Positions 6,915 through 13,503 of a stretch of 17,434 nucleotides of DNA are shown here, piece by piece. Source of the DNA: Candidatus Woesearchaeota archaeon. GTDB taxonomy: Archaea > Nanobdellota > Nanobdellia > Woesearchaeales > ARS49. The translations under genes and the position numbers were made by a program. The DNA is taken from the NCBI GenBank assembly GCA_019323135.1, contig JAHWHT010000010.1, positions 1 through 17,434 of the forward strand, given 5' to 3'. The notes beneath the pieces were generated by a model, which worked only from the letters and a program-made list of their open reading frames with translations, was not told where the DNA came from and did no database searches. How positions within the stretch are numbered: the first letter of the stretch is position 1; each line of letters opens with the position of its first letter.

Positions 6915-7723
6915 TTTCCTGGCCAGTATTCTTTTTCATAATATGATGTTGCGCTCACTGCATTTGTATCTTTTCTTACTTGCGGTATTGAACCAACAAG
7001 TACAACATCTCCTAATGGGCCTCTCTGCCTGAATTCTGGAAACCGTTCTATGGTGACCATTGCATAATCATAATTGAATAAATCATTTGCAACTTCAAAG
7101 TTTAGCGTGGATAACTGTCCTGCGCCTGGAGGAATTACTCTTCCTAAAGACAATACATAATCAGTGTCTTCATCTACTAGCCATGCTTCATAGACTTCAT
7201 ATGAGTTTAGTTCTGGAAGATATCCCACTCTTAATTGCACTGTTGACCTTGGCATGTATGATCTTTGTTGTCCTTTTGAATCTCTTGTGCTGGTTATTCT
7301 TACTGCTCCAGATGGAGGCTGTGGTAAAAGTTTTTGTCCTGCATTCATGTAATACGGTAATTCTACTGGTATCATGTCAAAGTATTCATTCATTATTGTG
7401 TATCCTCTCATTCTTGGATCAAAGTTGCTGATATGTCCTGGATTTCTTGCGTATTTTATGTATTCATTATATGGAAGATTAGACTTTACTGATGTTGATC
7501 CTTTTAGTCCTTGATTGCCTACTGTCCGGTATTTTATTCCAGCCCAGGCATATGGCTTTGTAAAGTCTTCCCCAAATGCTATTGCTCTTTTTCTTTCAGC
7601 ACTGCCTGTATCTCTTTTGTATGGCAGAGACCATGCACTCTCTTGTGCTGTCGCAACAGCCACAATAGATATAGTAAGGATAGTAATTAGTGTGATGATT
7701 GCTAGTATTTTGGCTATTCGCAT
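6911..7723 (-). CDS. secreted protein with RskA-like C-terminal domain
   Basis: 270 aa. Signal peptide with hydrophobic core 5-24 and a likely cleavage after VATA-Q (26-27). The middle (30-155) is Tyr, Pro and Arg-rich with no family I recognise. The C-terminal domain (about 160-246) contains VYEAWLVDEDTDYVLSLGRV, YDYAMVTIERFPE and DVVLVGSI, aligning clearly with the domain of the following gene and with the RskA C-terminal fold pattern. GAGGT lies 7 nt before the ATG and a TATA box 37 nt upstream gives a leader of about 13 nt. It is the first gene of a two-gene unit; the ATGA overlap couples the pair, suggesting they act together outside the cell. Confidence 0.8.
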   Translation of the reverse strand: MRIAKILAIITLITILTISIVAVATAQESAWSLPYKRDTGSAERKRAIAFGEDFTKPYAWAGIKYRTVGNQGLKGSTSVKSNLPYNEYIKYARNPGHISNFDPRMRGYTIMNEYFDMIPVELPYYMNAGQKLLPQPPSGAVRITSTRDSKGQQRSYMPRSTVQLRVGYLPELNSYEVYEAWLVDEDTDYVLSLGRVIPPGAGQLSTLNFEVANDLFNYDYAMVTIERFPEFRQRGPLGDVVLVGSIPQVRKDTNAVSATSYYEKEYWPGK

Positions 7724-7760
7724 CAGTATACCTCTTTTAGTAAACTTATTACATAATGCC

Positions 7761-7768
7761 TTTATAAA
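7761..7768 (-). promoter_or_regulatory. TATA box of the secreted-protein pair
   Basis: TTTATAAA on the minus strand, 37 nt before the ATG of the 270-aa gene. Initiation about 23 nt downstream leaves a leader near 13 nt that contains the GAGGT Shine-Dalgarno. Confidence 0.7.
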
Positions 7769-7801
7769 CTTTTTGATTTTTTTTCTATATTTAGAAAAGC
7801 A

Positions 7802-7809
7802 TTAATATA
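7802..7809 (+). promoter_or_regulatory. TATA box of tRNA-Ser
   Basis: TTAATATA preceded by a purine-rich GAAAAGC (BRE-like). The box ends 24 nt before the first base of the mature tRNA, so initiation is expected at or within a base or two of G1. Confidence 0.65.
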
Positions 7810-7833
7810 GTGCATTATTATCCTCTTTTTTAT

Positions 7834-7917
7834 GCCGGCGTCGCTTAATCTGGTATAGCGGGAGGCTCGAACCCTCCTGTCCGCAAGGACGTGCAGGTTC
7901 AAATCCTGCCGCCGGCG
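7834..7917 (+). tRNA. tRNA-Ser(CGA)
   Basis: The cloverleaf folds completely. Acceptor GCCGGCG (7834-7840) pairs with CGCCGGC (7910-7916), discriminator G7917. The D arm is GCT/AGC (7843-7845/7857-7859) with GG in the loop. The anticodon stem is GGAGG/CCTCC (7861-7865/7873-7877) with loop CTCGAAC, anticodon CGA at 7868-7870, reading UCG. A long variable arm GTCC-GCAA-GGAC (7879-7890) has a GNRA tetraloop. The T arm is GCAGG-TTCAAAT-CCTGC (7893-7909). The type II variable arm, anticodon and discriminator G all indicate serine. No intron, and no encoded CCA directly follows. An archaeal TATA box lies just upstream. Confidence 0.96.
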
Positions 7918-7958
7918 TTTCTTGGATTGGTGAGCTTTAAAACTCGACTTAACTGTTT

Positions 7959-8261
7959 CTACAATTCAAATTCATCAATAAAACCTAAAATCAACTTATA
8001 CTTCTCTAGAAATTTGAATCCTTTGTCAGTTAGCGTAACAAATTTCTTTCCTTTTTTGTCTTTGACTTCTTTAATCAATTCTTTGGACAGCAATTCTTTG
8101 TAATAATCTGAAAAGCTTTGAGAGGACAGATTAGAGTATCTAAGCAAAGGTGTTGTTTTTATTGAGTTATGATTGTCACGAATAGTTTTAAGTATGTCGT
8201 AAATAACTCCTAGTCTGTCTCGTTTTCTCATTTGTTCCAAATGCCTCTGTATTTGGAGCAT
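7959..8261 (-). CDS. winged helix-turn-helix regulator (HTH_45-like)
   Basis: About 100 aa. RKRDRLGVIYDILKTIRD, then KTTPLLRYSNLSSQSFSDYY (recognition-helix region), LLSKELIKEV, and the wing plus GKKFVTLTDKGFKFLEKYK match the archaeal single-domain wHTH family of which HTH_45 is an example. The start is uncertain. The longest frame uses TTG at 8273; I prefer ATG at 8261, four codons later, and an ATG at 8228 just before RKRDR is possible. None has a strong Shine-Dalgarno. It ends in TAG. It lies downstream of a seven-helix membrane protein in the same direction (intergenic about 25-37 nt), so the two are probably co-transcribed and may form a sensor/regulator unit; that link is inferred. Confidence 0.82.
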   Translation of the reverse strand: MLQIQRHLEQMRKRDRLGVIYDILKTIRDNHNSIKTTPLLRYSNLSSQSFSDYYKELLSKELIKEVKDKKGKKFVTLTDKGFKFLEKYKLILGFIDEFEL

Positions 8262-8298
8262 TGAAAATTCCAACTAATTTGATTCTTTTTTGGAATTT

Positions 8299-8964
8299 TC
8301 ATTTTGTCCATTTAGAAACTTTATAGTAAAGGAATGCAAAAAATCCAATAGATATTATTTCCAGCAAAAGTTTTAACTCAAAACTAAGAGCCCATTTTCC
8401 CAAAACAAGTATCAAGCTGATAATCCAAAACATAAACAGCAAGAAATACAGCAAAAACACTTTGGAAAATTTTGATTTTTTGCGGAGAACAACACTTAGT
8501 GTTATTGCAACAACTAGCAGTATTGCTTGTGTTATGATAAACACTTCTGGAGATATTGCCGCAGCAATTGCAATAAGTACTGCAAGGATGTTTGCTGCAA
8601 TAAAAAAGTCTTTGCTAGAGTATCGTTTCCACACTGTAGAATAAATTAAGCAAAGAAGCGCCATTGTGCTGAAGTATCCTGTGAAAAGTATCATTATCGG
8701 CATCATCGTACCGCGAGGTATATAGATAATGTCTAGCCACTGATCTGTCATTCTTATCAAGCCGAATACAAACCTGAACATATATGCTAGTCCAAAAAAT
8801 AAGAAAGTATTTCTGAAATAATATATTCCTTTGTGTTTAGTCAAATCATACATATCTTTTGTCTTGAAATATATCAAGAAACAAAGAAATATAACAATGA
8901 GCGTGTATCCTAGTTCTGTTACGAACCATAGTGGGTTATGAAACATTGGAGGCATATTTATCAC
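8299..8964 (-). CDS. seven-helix integral membrane protein, unknown function
   Basis: 221 aa with seven hydrophobic segments at about 12-33, 47-70, 87-112, 121-138, 141-160, 169-189 and 199-219. I recognise no catalytic motif or named family. Charged loops are short, with KTKDMYDLTKHKG between helices 1 and 2 and RKKSKFSK between 5 and 6; the Lys-rich C-terminus follows helix 7. It leads a minus-strand unit with a wHTH gene, an arrangement seen for membrane-associated signal or stress modules in archaea. The start is taken as GTG 8964 because the TATA box ends exactly 23 nt before it; ATG 8955 three codons in is the alternative. No Shine-Dalgarno precedes either. Confidence 0.75.
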   Translation of the reverse strand: MINMPPMFHNPLWFVTELGYTLIVIFLCFLIYFKTKDMYDLTKHKGIYYFRNTFLFFGLAYMFRFVFGLIRMTDQWLDIIYIPRGTMMPIMILFTGYFSTMALLCLIYSTVWKRYSSKDFFIAANILAVLIAIAAAISPEVFIITQAILLVVAITLSVVLRKKSKFSKVFLLYFLLFMFWIISLILVLGKWALSFELKLLLEIISIGFFAFLYYKVSKWTK

Positions 8965-8987
8965 TACATTTGGAATGTATTTAAAGC

Positions 8988-8995
8988 TTTATAAA
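8988..8995 (-). promoter_or_regulatory. TATA box of the membrane protein gene
   Basis: TTTATAAA in AATTTATAAAGC, ending 23 nt before GTG 8964, which predicts a leaderless mRNA. It is divergent from the promoter at 9034, and the 38 bases between the two boxes include GTGCAC, a candidate operator half-site with no further support. Confidence 0.65.
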
Positions 8996-9033
8996 TTCTA
9001 TGGATTTGAAGTGCACATTTTTCCTTCTTCTTG

Positions 9034-9041
9034 TTTAAATA
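9034..9041 (+). promoter_or_regulatory. TATA box of the secreted repeat protein gene
   Basis: TTTAAATA on the plus strand. Initiation about 23 nt on would give a leader near 28 nt carrying a perfect GGAGGT Shine-Dalgarno (9080-9085), 8 nt before ATG 9094. Confidence 0.6.
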
Positions 9042-9093
9042 TTATGGAGGTTATCTTGTTTTCCATGAGTAAAATAAATGGAGGTAAGAAAAA

Positions 9094-9732
9094 ATGAGAA
9101 AAGCACCTATGTTAGGAATTTTAGCAGTGCTTTTGGTGGGCGTGATTGCTATTGGCGCATTTGCTTTCCCTTTTGGCGAAAAAGGCCAGGGAGGAGGAAT
9201 GCTCTATAGTAATGATGCAGCCAAAACTGCTTTGGATACAGGGGATTATAACGCCTTTGTTTCTGCAATGGAAGAAAACAGCATGTCAGGCAGATTTTCT
9301 GAACTGACTGAAGCGAGATTCAACGAAATGGTTGAACGCAACAATCAAAGAGAAGAGCAGATGTCTGCTATGCAGGAAACCAGAGATGCAATACATAATG
9401 CATTGGAATCTGGAGACTATGATGCCTGGCATACTGCTGTCAGCAGTCTAGAACCTGTGCCAGAACTTGTGGCGAAGATTACGCCAGAAAACTTCGGCAC
9501 ATACTTAGAGCTTCATCAAGCCAAAGAAAGCAAAGATTGGAAAACTGTAAAAGGTCTTGCTGAAGAGCTTGGACTTGAAAGACCAGGACTTGGTATTGGT
9601 GGCGGCAGAGGAATGCGCCAGGATAAAGCGCCCGGCATGACAAAAGAAGGTATGGGTCGTGGCAAAGGAGGCATGGGAAGAATGAAATCCGGAATGGATT
9701 CATCCGAGCATAAGAGGTCTCACGCAGAATAA
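9094..9732 (+). CDS. secreted or membrane-anchored repeat protein with Met/Gly-rich tail
   Basis: 212 aa. The N-terminal hydrophobic segment (about 6-25) is a signal peptide or anchor. Two copies of a roughly 45-residue repeat follow: 41-84 beginning DAAKTALDTGDYNAF and 98-144 beginning DAIHNALESGDYDAW. A degenerate third start (AKESKDWKTVKGLAEELG) is at 143-160. The tail from about 166 is Gly/Met/Lys-rich (GMGRGKGGMGRMKSGM) and ends with two His. I do not recognise a characterised family. Methionine-rich tails can bind Cu(I), but nothing here proves that. It has its own promoter, strong Shine-Dalgarno and hairpin terminator, so it is a monocistronic, probably well-expressed gene beside an efflux-type ABC operon. 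Confidence 0.85.
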   Translation: MRKAPMLGILAVLLVGVIAIGAFAFPFGEKGQGGGMLYSNDAAKTALDTGDYNAFVSAMEENSMSGRFSELTEARFNEMVERNNQREEQMSAMQETRDAIHNALESGDYDAWHTAVSSLEPVPELVAKITPENFGTYLELHQAKESKDWKTVKGLAEELGLERPGLGIGGGRGMRQDKAPGMTKEGMGRGKGGMGRMKSGMDSSEHKRSHAE

Positions 9733-9733
9733 G

Positions 9734-9763
9734 GGAAGAGAAAATCTCTTCCTTTTTTATTTT
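9734..9763 (+). terminator. hairpin plus T-tract terminator
   Basis: GGAAGAG (9734-9740), loop AAAAT, CTCTTCC (9746-9752), then TTTTTTATTTT. It begins right after the TAA of the 212-aa gene and has the form of an intrinsic terminator. A T-tract alone can stop archaeal RNA polymerase; the hairpin may also protect the 3' end. Confidence 0.8.
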
Positions 9764-9777
9764 CAAAGGTGGTTAAA

Positions 9778-9906
9778 ATGCAGATACTAAAATCAATATT
9801 GAATAAGATTTCAAAGAACCAACAGAAAGAATGGATTGAAATAAAGTGTAGTTTAGATGAATTAGATAATATCGGGCTGGCAGAAGCAGTAAAAAGTTCA
9901 CTTTAA
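9778..9906 (+). CDS. small hypothetical protein, 42 aa
   Basis: ATG 9778 to TAA 9904-9906. The protein starts MQILKSILNKISKNQQKEW and ends LDELDNIGLAEAVKSSL. AAGGTGGT lies 4 nt upstream and matches AGGTGAT of the anti-Shine-Dalgarno complement except at one base, which supports translation. It sits between the hairpin terminator of the preceding gene and the ABC operon's TATA box. Either it relies on read-through past the terminator or has a promoter I cannot see. No family is recognised; the sequence is mixed-charge and helix-prone. It could be non-coding spacer. Confidence 0.45.
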   Translation: MQILKSILNKISKNQQKEWIEIKCSLDELDNIGLAEAVKSSL

Positions 9907-9916
9907 GTCCATCTTA

Positions 9917-9924
9917 TTTATAAA
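9917..9924 (+). promoter_or_regulatory. TATA box of the ABC efflux operon
   Basis: TTTATAAA ending 23 nt before ATG 9948, with no Shine-Dalgarno in between. The operon's first gene is therefore predicted to be leaderless. Confidence 0.7.
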
Positions 9925-9947
9925 GGGGAATTAATAAACAAAGTGCA

Positions 9948-10670
9948 ATGAAACCCAAGACCTTGATAGAATTGGATAATGTCTGGAAGATTTATCAGAT
10001 GGGATTGGTTAAAGTTCCTGCATTACGAGGTGTTTCTATTAAGATTGAAAAAGGAGATTTCGTTGCTATAATCGGAGCATCTGGTTCTGGAAAATCAACT
10101 ATAATGAATTTGATTGGTTGTCTGGACATTCCTACTAAAGGAAAAGTCTTATTAAAATCTCAAGATGTCTCAAAGATGGACGAATCTGATTTAGCTTCAA
10201 GAAGAGGAAATACGATAGGTTTTGTGTTTCAACAATATAATCTTCTTCCTTCTATGACTGCTTTTGATAATGTTCTTCTGCCGATGGATTTTCAAGACAT
10301 GCCTGGCGCTGCTGCTTCTGAACGGGCAAAAAAATTATTAACTCTGGTCGGTCTTAGTGATAAGCTGTTCAACAAGCCCACGCAATTATCTGGCGGAGAA
10401 CAGCAAAGAGTTTCTATTGCGCGGAGCCTTGCTTGTGACCCGGAAATCATTCTTGCAGATGAGCCTACTGGCGCATTAGATAGTGTTACGGGAAAGGAAA
10501 TCATGGGCATGTTATCTGAATTGTGGAAAAAAGATGGAAAGACAATAATAATAGTTACGCACGATTTGAATCTTGCAAAATATGCGCGCACAATTATTGA
10601 ACTTAAAGACGGACAAGTCCTTAAGAAATATCAAAATAAAAAAATGAAATCTGGGAGGAAGAAAAAATGA
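9948..10670 (+). CDS. ABC transporter ATP-binding protein, MacB/LolD-type
   Basis: 240 aa. Walker A GASGSGKST (43-51), Q-loop FVFQQYNLLPSMTAFDNVLLP region (92-112), signature LSGGEQQR (147-154), Walker B IILADEPTGALD (167-178) and H-loop His205 (IIVTHD). The FVFQQYNLLP plus DEPTGALDS pattern is that of the MacB/LolD/FtsE class, whose ATPases drive permeases with large extracytoplasmic domains by mechanotransmission. The C-terminus is a Lys-rich tail. It opens a three-gene operon: the next gene overlaps by ATGA, and the cognate FtsX-type permease is third. The start is set by a TATA box 23 nt upstream and by no good alternative. Confidence 0.96.
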   Translation: MKPKTLIELDNVWKIYQMGLVKVPALRGVSIKIEKGDFVAIIGASGSGKSTIMNLIGCLDIPTKGKVLLKSQDVSKMDESDLASRRGNTIGFVFQQYNLLPSMTAFDNVLLPMDFQDMPGAAASERAKKLLTLVGLSDKLFNKPTQLSGGEQQRVSIARSLACDPEIILADEPTGALDSVTGKEIMGMLSELWKKDGKTIIIVTHDLNLAKYARTIIELKDGQVLKKYQNKKMKSGRKKK

Positions 10671-12019
10671 AATCAAAAATATTGTTATTAAGTCTATTAT
10701 TAATTATTACAGTAAGCATTTTTTCAGTAGCAGTATCTGCTGCAGATGTTCTTACGGTCAGTTTGGTCAATCAGGATCCAGATCCTGCTATTGCAGGCAG
10801 TATTGTTGAGGTGAGGATTGGTGTTGAGAACACAGAAGGCCTGCCATCGGAAAATGCAGTGTTAGAGCTGGAAAGCCAATACCCTTTTAGCATGGTTCCT
10901 GGAGAAAGCGCTATTAAAAAACTAGGCACTCTTGATTCTTATCAAACAGGAGATGATTATAAGATTGTTAAGTACAGAATACAGATTGACAGAAATGCTC
11001 CTGCTGGAACGTATGATTTAGTTTTCTGGCAGTATCAAGAAGGACAAAAAGAGTCTGCAGGCATCAAAAAGACAATCAGTGTTGATGTTAAAGGCAAGGA
11101 AGGTGCAGAGATTATATACATTGATAAAACGGATTTAGTTCCTGGGAAGCAGACCGATATGAAGTTTGTTATTACTAATCTTGGTTCTGCTCCGTTAAGA
11201 GATCTTTCTTTCTCCTGGGAAAACGAAGATGGAGTAATTCTTCCTGTTGGTTCTGACAATACTAAATACATTAAGTACATTGATGTTGAAGAATCTGCAG
11301 AGCTGGATTACAAGGTTATTGCAGATTCAAATGCAGATTCTGGATTATACAAGTTGGATCTTTCATTAAAGTATGAAAACTCTTTGACTGGTGAAGATGA
11401 GGAAATAAATACTATTGCAGGAGTCTATGTTGGTGGAGAGACTGATTTTGATATTGCGTTCTCTGAGAGTTCTATGGGCGAGACGTCTTTCAGTGTTGCT
11501 AATATAGGGAGCAATCCTGCTTTTTCAGTTTCTGTGATAATTCCCGAGCAGAAAGATTGGAAAGTATCTGGTTCTAATTCAGTTATAATCGGAAACTTGA
11601 ACAAAGGGGATTATACTGTTGCGAGTTTTAGTTTACAGTCAGGAGGTGCAGGAGCAAGGTCTGCAGTTGATTTCAGTAAAATGACCCAAGAAGAACGTAT
11701 GCAATTAAGGGCGCAGCGTGATTCGCAGTCTTCTGGAACTGTTTTGATTCAGATTGATTATACAGATACAATGGGCGATAGAAAAACTCTTGAAAAACAA
11801 GTTCCATTGAATCCTTCTGCAATGATGTCGGCAGATGGCACAACAACAGGGTTTAGGGGCATGAAGGCGCAGCAGGAAAGCTTTTGGTCTACATATCAAT
11901 GGTATTTCATTGGACTTGCAGTTTTGATTGTTGGATTTATCGCATACAAAAAGTATAAGAGAAAAAAGCTAGAGAACCCTAAGTTCAAGTTGAGCAGTGT
12001 GTTAAAGAGAAAGAAATGA
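10667..12019 (+). CDS. membrane-anchored extracellular beta-domain protein (COG1361/S-layer-like) of the ABC system
   Basis: 450 aa. Signal peptide 1-26 (ending VSA-AD). Then three Ig-like/NEW3-type regions, about 28-140 (PDPAIAGSIVEVRIGVENTEG), 148-255 (DLVPGKQTDMKFVITNLGSA) and 260-385. The third is interrupted by a polar helix-like insert (SKMTQEERMQLRAQRDSQS). A single TM helix, WYFIGLAVLIVGFIAYKKYK (412-431), with a Lys-rich cytoplasmic tail anchors it outward. The domain style is that of archaeal COG1361 proteins. It sits between ATPase and permease, overlapping both by ATGA, where bacteria would have a MacA-type periplasmic adaptor, so an extracellular adaptor or substrate-capture role is inferred. 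No enzyme motif is seen. Confidence 0.85.
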   Translation: MKSKILLLSLLLIITVSIFSVAVSAADVLTVSLVNQDPDPAIAGSIVEVRIGVENTEGLPSENAVLELESQYPFSMVPGESAIKKLGTLDSYQTGDDYKIVKYRIQIDRNAPAGTYDLVFWQYQEGQKESAGIKKTISVDVKGKEGAEIIYIDKTDLVPGKQTDMKFVITNLGSAPLRDLSFSWENEDGVILPVGSDNTKYIKYIDVEESAELDYKVIADSNADSGLYKLDLSLKYENSLTGEDEEINTIAGVYVGGETDFDIAFSESSMGETSFSVANIGSNPAFSVSVIIPEQKDWKVSGSNSVIIGNLNKGDYTVASFSLQSGGAGARSAVDFSKMTQEERMQLRAQRDSQSSGTVLIQIDYTDTMGDRKTLEKQVPLNPSAMMSADGTTTGFRGMKAQQESFWSTYQWYFIGLAVLIVGFIAYKKYKRKKLENPKFKLSSVLKRKK

Positions 12020-13257
12020 AACTTACTAGATGTCTGCAGCATGCATTGAATATGGTTTTGAATAGTCGGTTAAGGAGCTGGCTGACCATAGTTGGAATAG
12101 TTATTGGCGTAGCTTCAGTCATCGCAATTATTTCTTTAGGAGAGGGAATGCAGGAATCTATGAATGCACAGATGAGTGATTTAGGCGGAGATATTTTAAC
12201 GCTAACTGCAGGTTATTCTCGCGGCGGCAGTATGTTTGGAAGGATGCGTGGCGGGTCTCCTGGAGGCGGGGGAAGTGCTACAGCAACTGAAGAGGAAGTC
12301 GTGCTTGACAGAACTGATTTACAGGCCTTGAAAGGCATCCCTGACATTTCTATCATTGACACAAATATACGGGGAACTGTCGATGTTTCTTATATTGGAA
12401 AGTCTGGCTCTATTTCTTTGACTGGTGTTGACCAGAAAGTGTGGTCAAAAATCACAACAAATGAAATACGAGACGGAAGATTACTTGATTCTGCAGACCA
12501 AAACGTAATTGTTATTGGCGGAAAGCTGGCAGATTCTTATTTTGATCAGCCTGTTGGCATTAATAAGATGATTACCATAGAGGGCAGTTCTTTTCGCGTT
12601 GTAGGAATACTTGATGACACTAGCACCAGTATCTACATGCCTCTACAAATGGCGTATCAAATAATTGATGATAAAGAAAATGATGTCTATGATTCGATTG
12701 TCATAAAGATAAAAAATGAAGAAGATTTAGATAATGTGATTGCAAAGATTGAGAAAAAATTGATGATGGCCAGGCATGTTACTGAGAAAGACAGGGATTT
12801 TACAGTTTCGTCTAACAAAAAAATGATGGAATCCCGAACAGAAATGATGTCTTCTATGAATATTTTCTTGATAGCTATTGCTGCGGTTTCTTTGATTGTT
12901 GGCGCAGTGGGCATTGCTAATACCATGTTTACTTCTGTTCTTGAAAAAACTAAAGAAATTGGTGTCATGAAGGCAATAGGTGCAAAGAATCAAGACATCA
13001 TGAAAATCTTCTTATTTAACGCAGCGCTCATAGGATTAGTGGGCGGAATATTGGGAATCATTGTTGGAGTGGTGCTTTCTGGCGCACTCCCATCTTTGAT
13101 GGGCGATCTGCGTATGTTCCGTGGAGGAACATTAGTATCAATGACATCTGTGATTCTTGCTTTGTCTGTCTCAGTTGTTGTCGGTGTTCTTGCAGGAGCA
13201 GTTCCAGCTTATCAGGCATCTAAACTGAAGCCTGTCGACGCTTTGAGATACGAGTGA
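12016..13257 (+). CDS. ABC transporter permease, MacB/FtsX family
   Basis: 413 aa with the standard layout. A cytoplasmic lead RSWLTIVGIVIGVASVIAII opens TM1 (about 21-42). The large extracellular MacB core domain (about 43-280) contains a Gly-rich loop (66-91). Three C-terminal helices lie near 284-304, 332-357 and 376-401, within the FtsX signature ANTMFTSVLEKTKEIGVMKAIGA. The coupling helix sits in EKTKEIGVMKAIGAK, and the protein ends PAYQASKLKPVDALRYE, typical for MacB. It works as a dimer with the ATPase encoded two genes upstream. The substrate is unknown; relatives export macrolides, peptides, lipoproteins or signalling molecules. The start overlaps the preceding stop by ATGA. Confidence 0.95.
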   Translation: MKLTRCLQHALNMVLNSRLRSWLTIVGIVIGVASVIAIISLGEGMQESMNAQMSDLGGDILTLTAGYSRGGSMFGRMRGGSPGGGGSATATEEEVVLDRTDLQALKGIPDISIIDTNIRGTVDVSYIGKSGSISLTGVDQKVWSKITTNEIRDGRLLDSADQNVIVIGGKLADSYFDQPVGINKMITIEGSSFRVVGILDDTSTSIYMPLQMAYQIIDDKENDVYDSIVIKIKNEEDLDNVIAKIEKKLMMARHVTEKDRDFTVSSNKKMMESRTEMMSSMNIFLIAIAAVSLIVGAVGIANTMFTSVLEKTKEIGVMKAIGAKNQDIMKIFLFNAALIGLVGGILGIIVGVVLSGALPSLMGDLRMFRGGTLVSMTSVILALSVSVVVGVLAGAVPAYQASKLKPVDALRYE

Positions 13258-13262
13258 AACGA

Positions 13263-13307
13263 GTATCTAAAAGCTACGAAACGCTAGTTGAGTTCGCGCT
13301 TAGGTAC
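13263..13307 (+). other. hairpin just after the ABC operon
   Basis: GTATCTAA (13263-13270) pairs with TTAGGTAC (13300-13307), one pair being a wobble. GC (13273-13274) pairs with GC (13298-13299), and CGAA (13277-13280) with TTCG (13293-13296), leaving small bulges and a 12-nt loop. It starts 6 nt after the permease stop and is followed by AT-rich sequence, so it may define or protect the 3' end of the operon transcript. I see no protein-coding potential in it. Confidence 0.5.
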
Positions 13308-13332
13308 GAATAATTTATCCTCTGTAAAATCT

Positions 13333-13396
13333 CAATTTAGAAAATTGTGAAATCAAGGATTTCACAAATTCTAAAATTGCAAAAGCAATTTTAGAA
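13333..13396 (+). repeat. overlapping inverted repeats forming mutually exclusive hairpins
   Basis: Inner stem TTGTGAAATC (13345-13354) and GATTTCACAA (13358-13367) is perfect with a 3-nt loop. It is extended by CAATTTAGAA (13333-13342) with TTCTAAAATTG (13369-13379), one base unmatched. The same right arm, TTCTAAAATTGC (13369-13380), also pairs perfectly over 12 bp with GCAATTTTAGAA (13385-13396) around loop AAAA. The two structures compete for one arm. They end 3 bases before a TATA box. This could be a 3'-end or attenuator element of the ABC transcript, or a DNA inverted repeat bound by a regulator. Confidence 0.7.
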
Positions 13397-13399
13397 AGC

Positions 13400-13407
13400 T
13401 TTATATA
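13400..13407 (+). promoter_or_regulatory. TATA box of the short-ORF transcription unit
   Basis: TTTATATA with a purine-rich AGAAAGC directly upstream (BRE-like). Initiation near 13431 would give a leader of about 70 nt before the 15-codon ORF, far longer than the other leaders in this window. Confidence 0.6.
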
Positions 13408-13503
13408 CTTATTTCACCTTTTTGTTTTCAGTCGATTTCTCCATTGTGATTCAAGCTAGTGTTCTTCCTATTTATTATACACAACCTGAGGTGAAAGGTA
13501 AAA

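Noticed and set aside
7087..7431. 114-codon open frame on the plus strand opposite the 270-aa secreted protein
   Set aside because: It lies entirely antisense to a gene with a signal peptide, promoter and paralogous domain; composition fits a shadow frame.
7834..7958. Integration site at the tRNA-Ser 3' end
   Set aside because: No integrase or recombinase is present, and I saw no repeat of the tRNA 3' end downstream.
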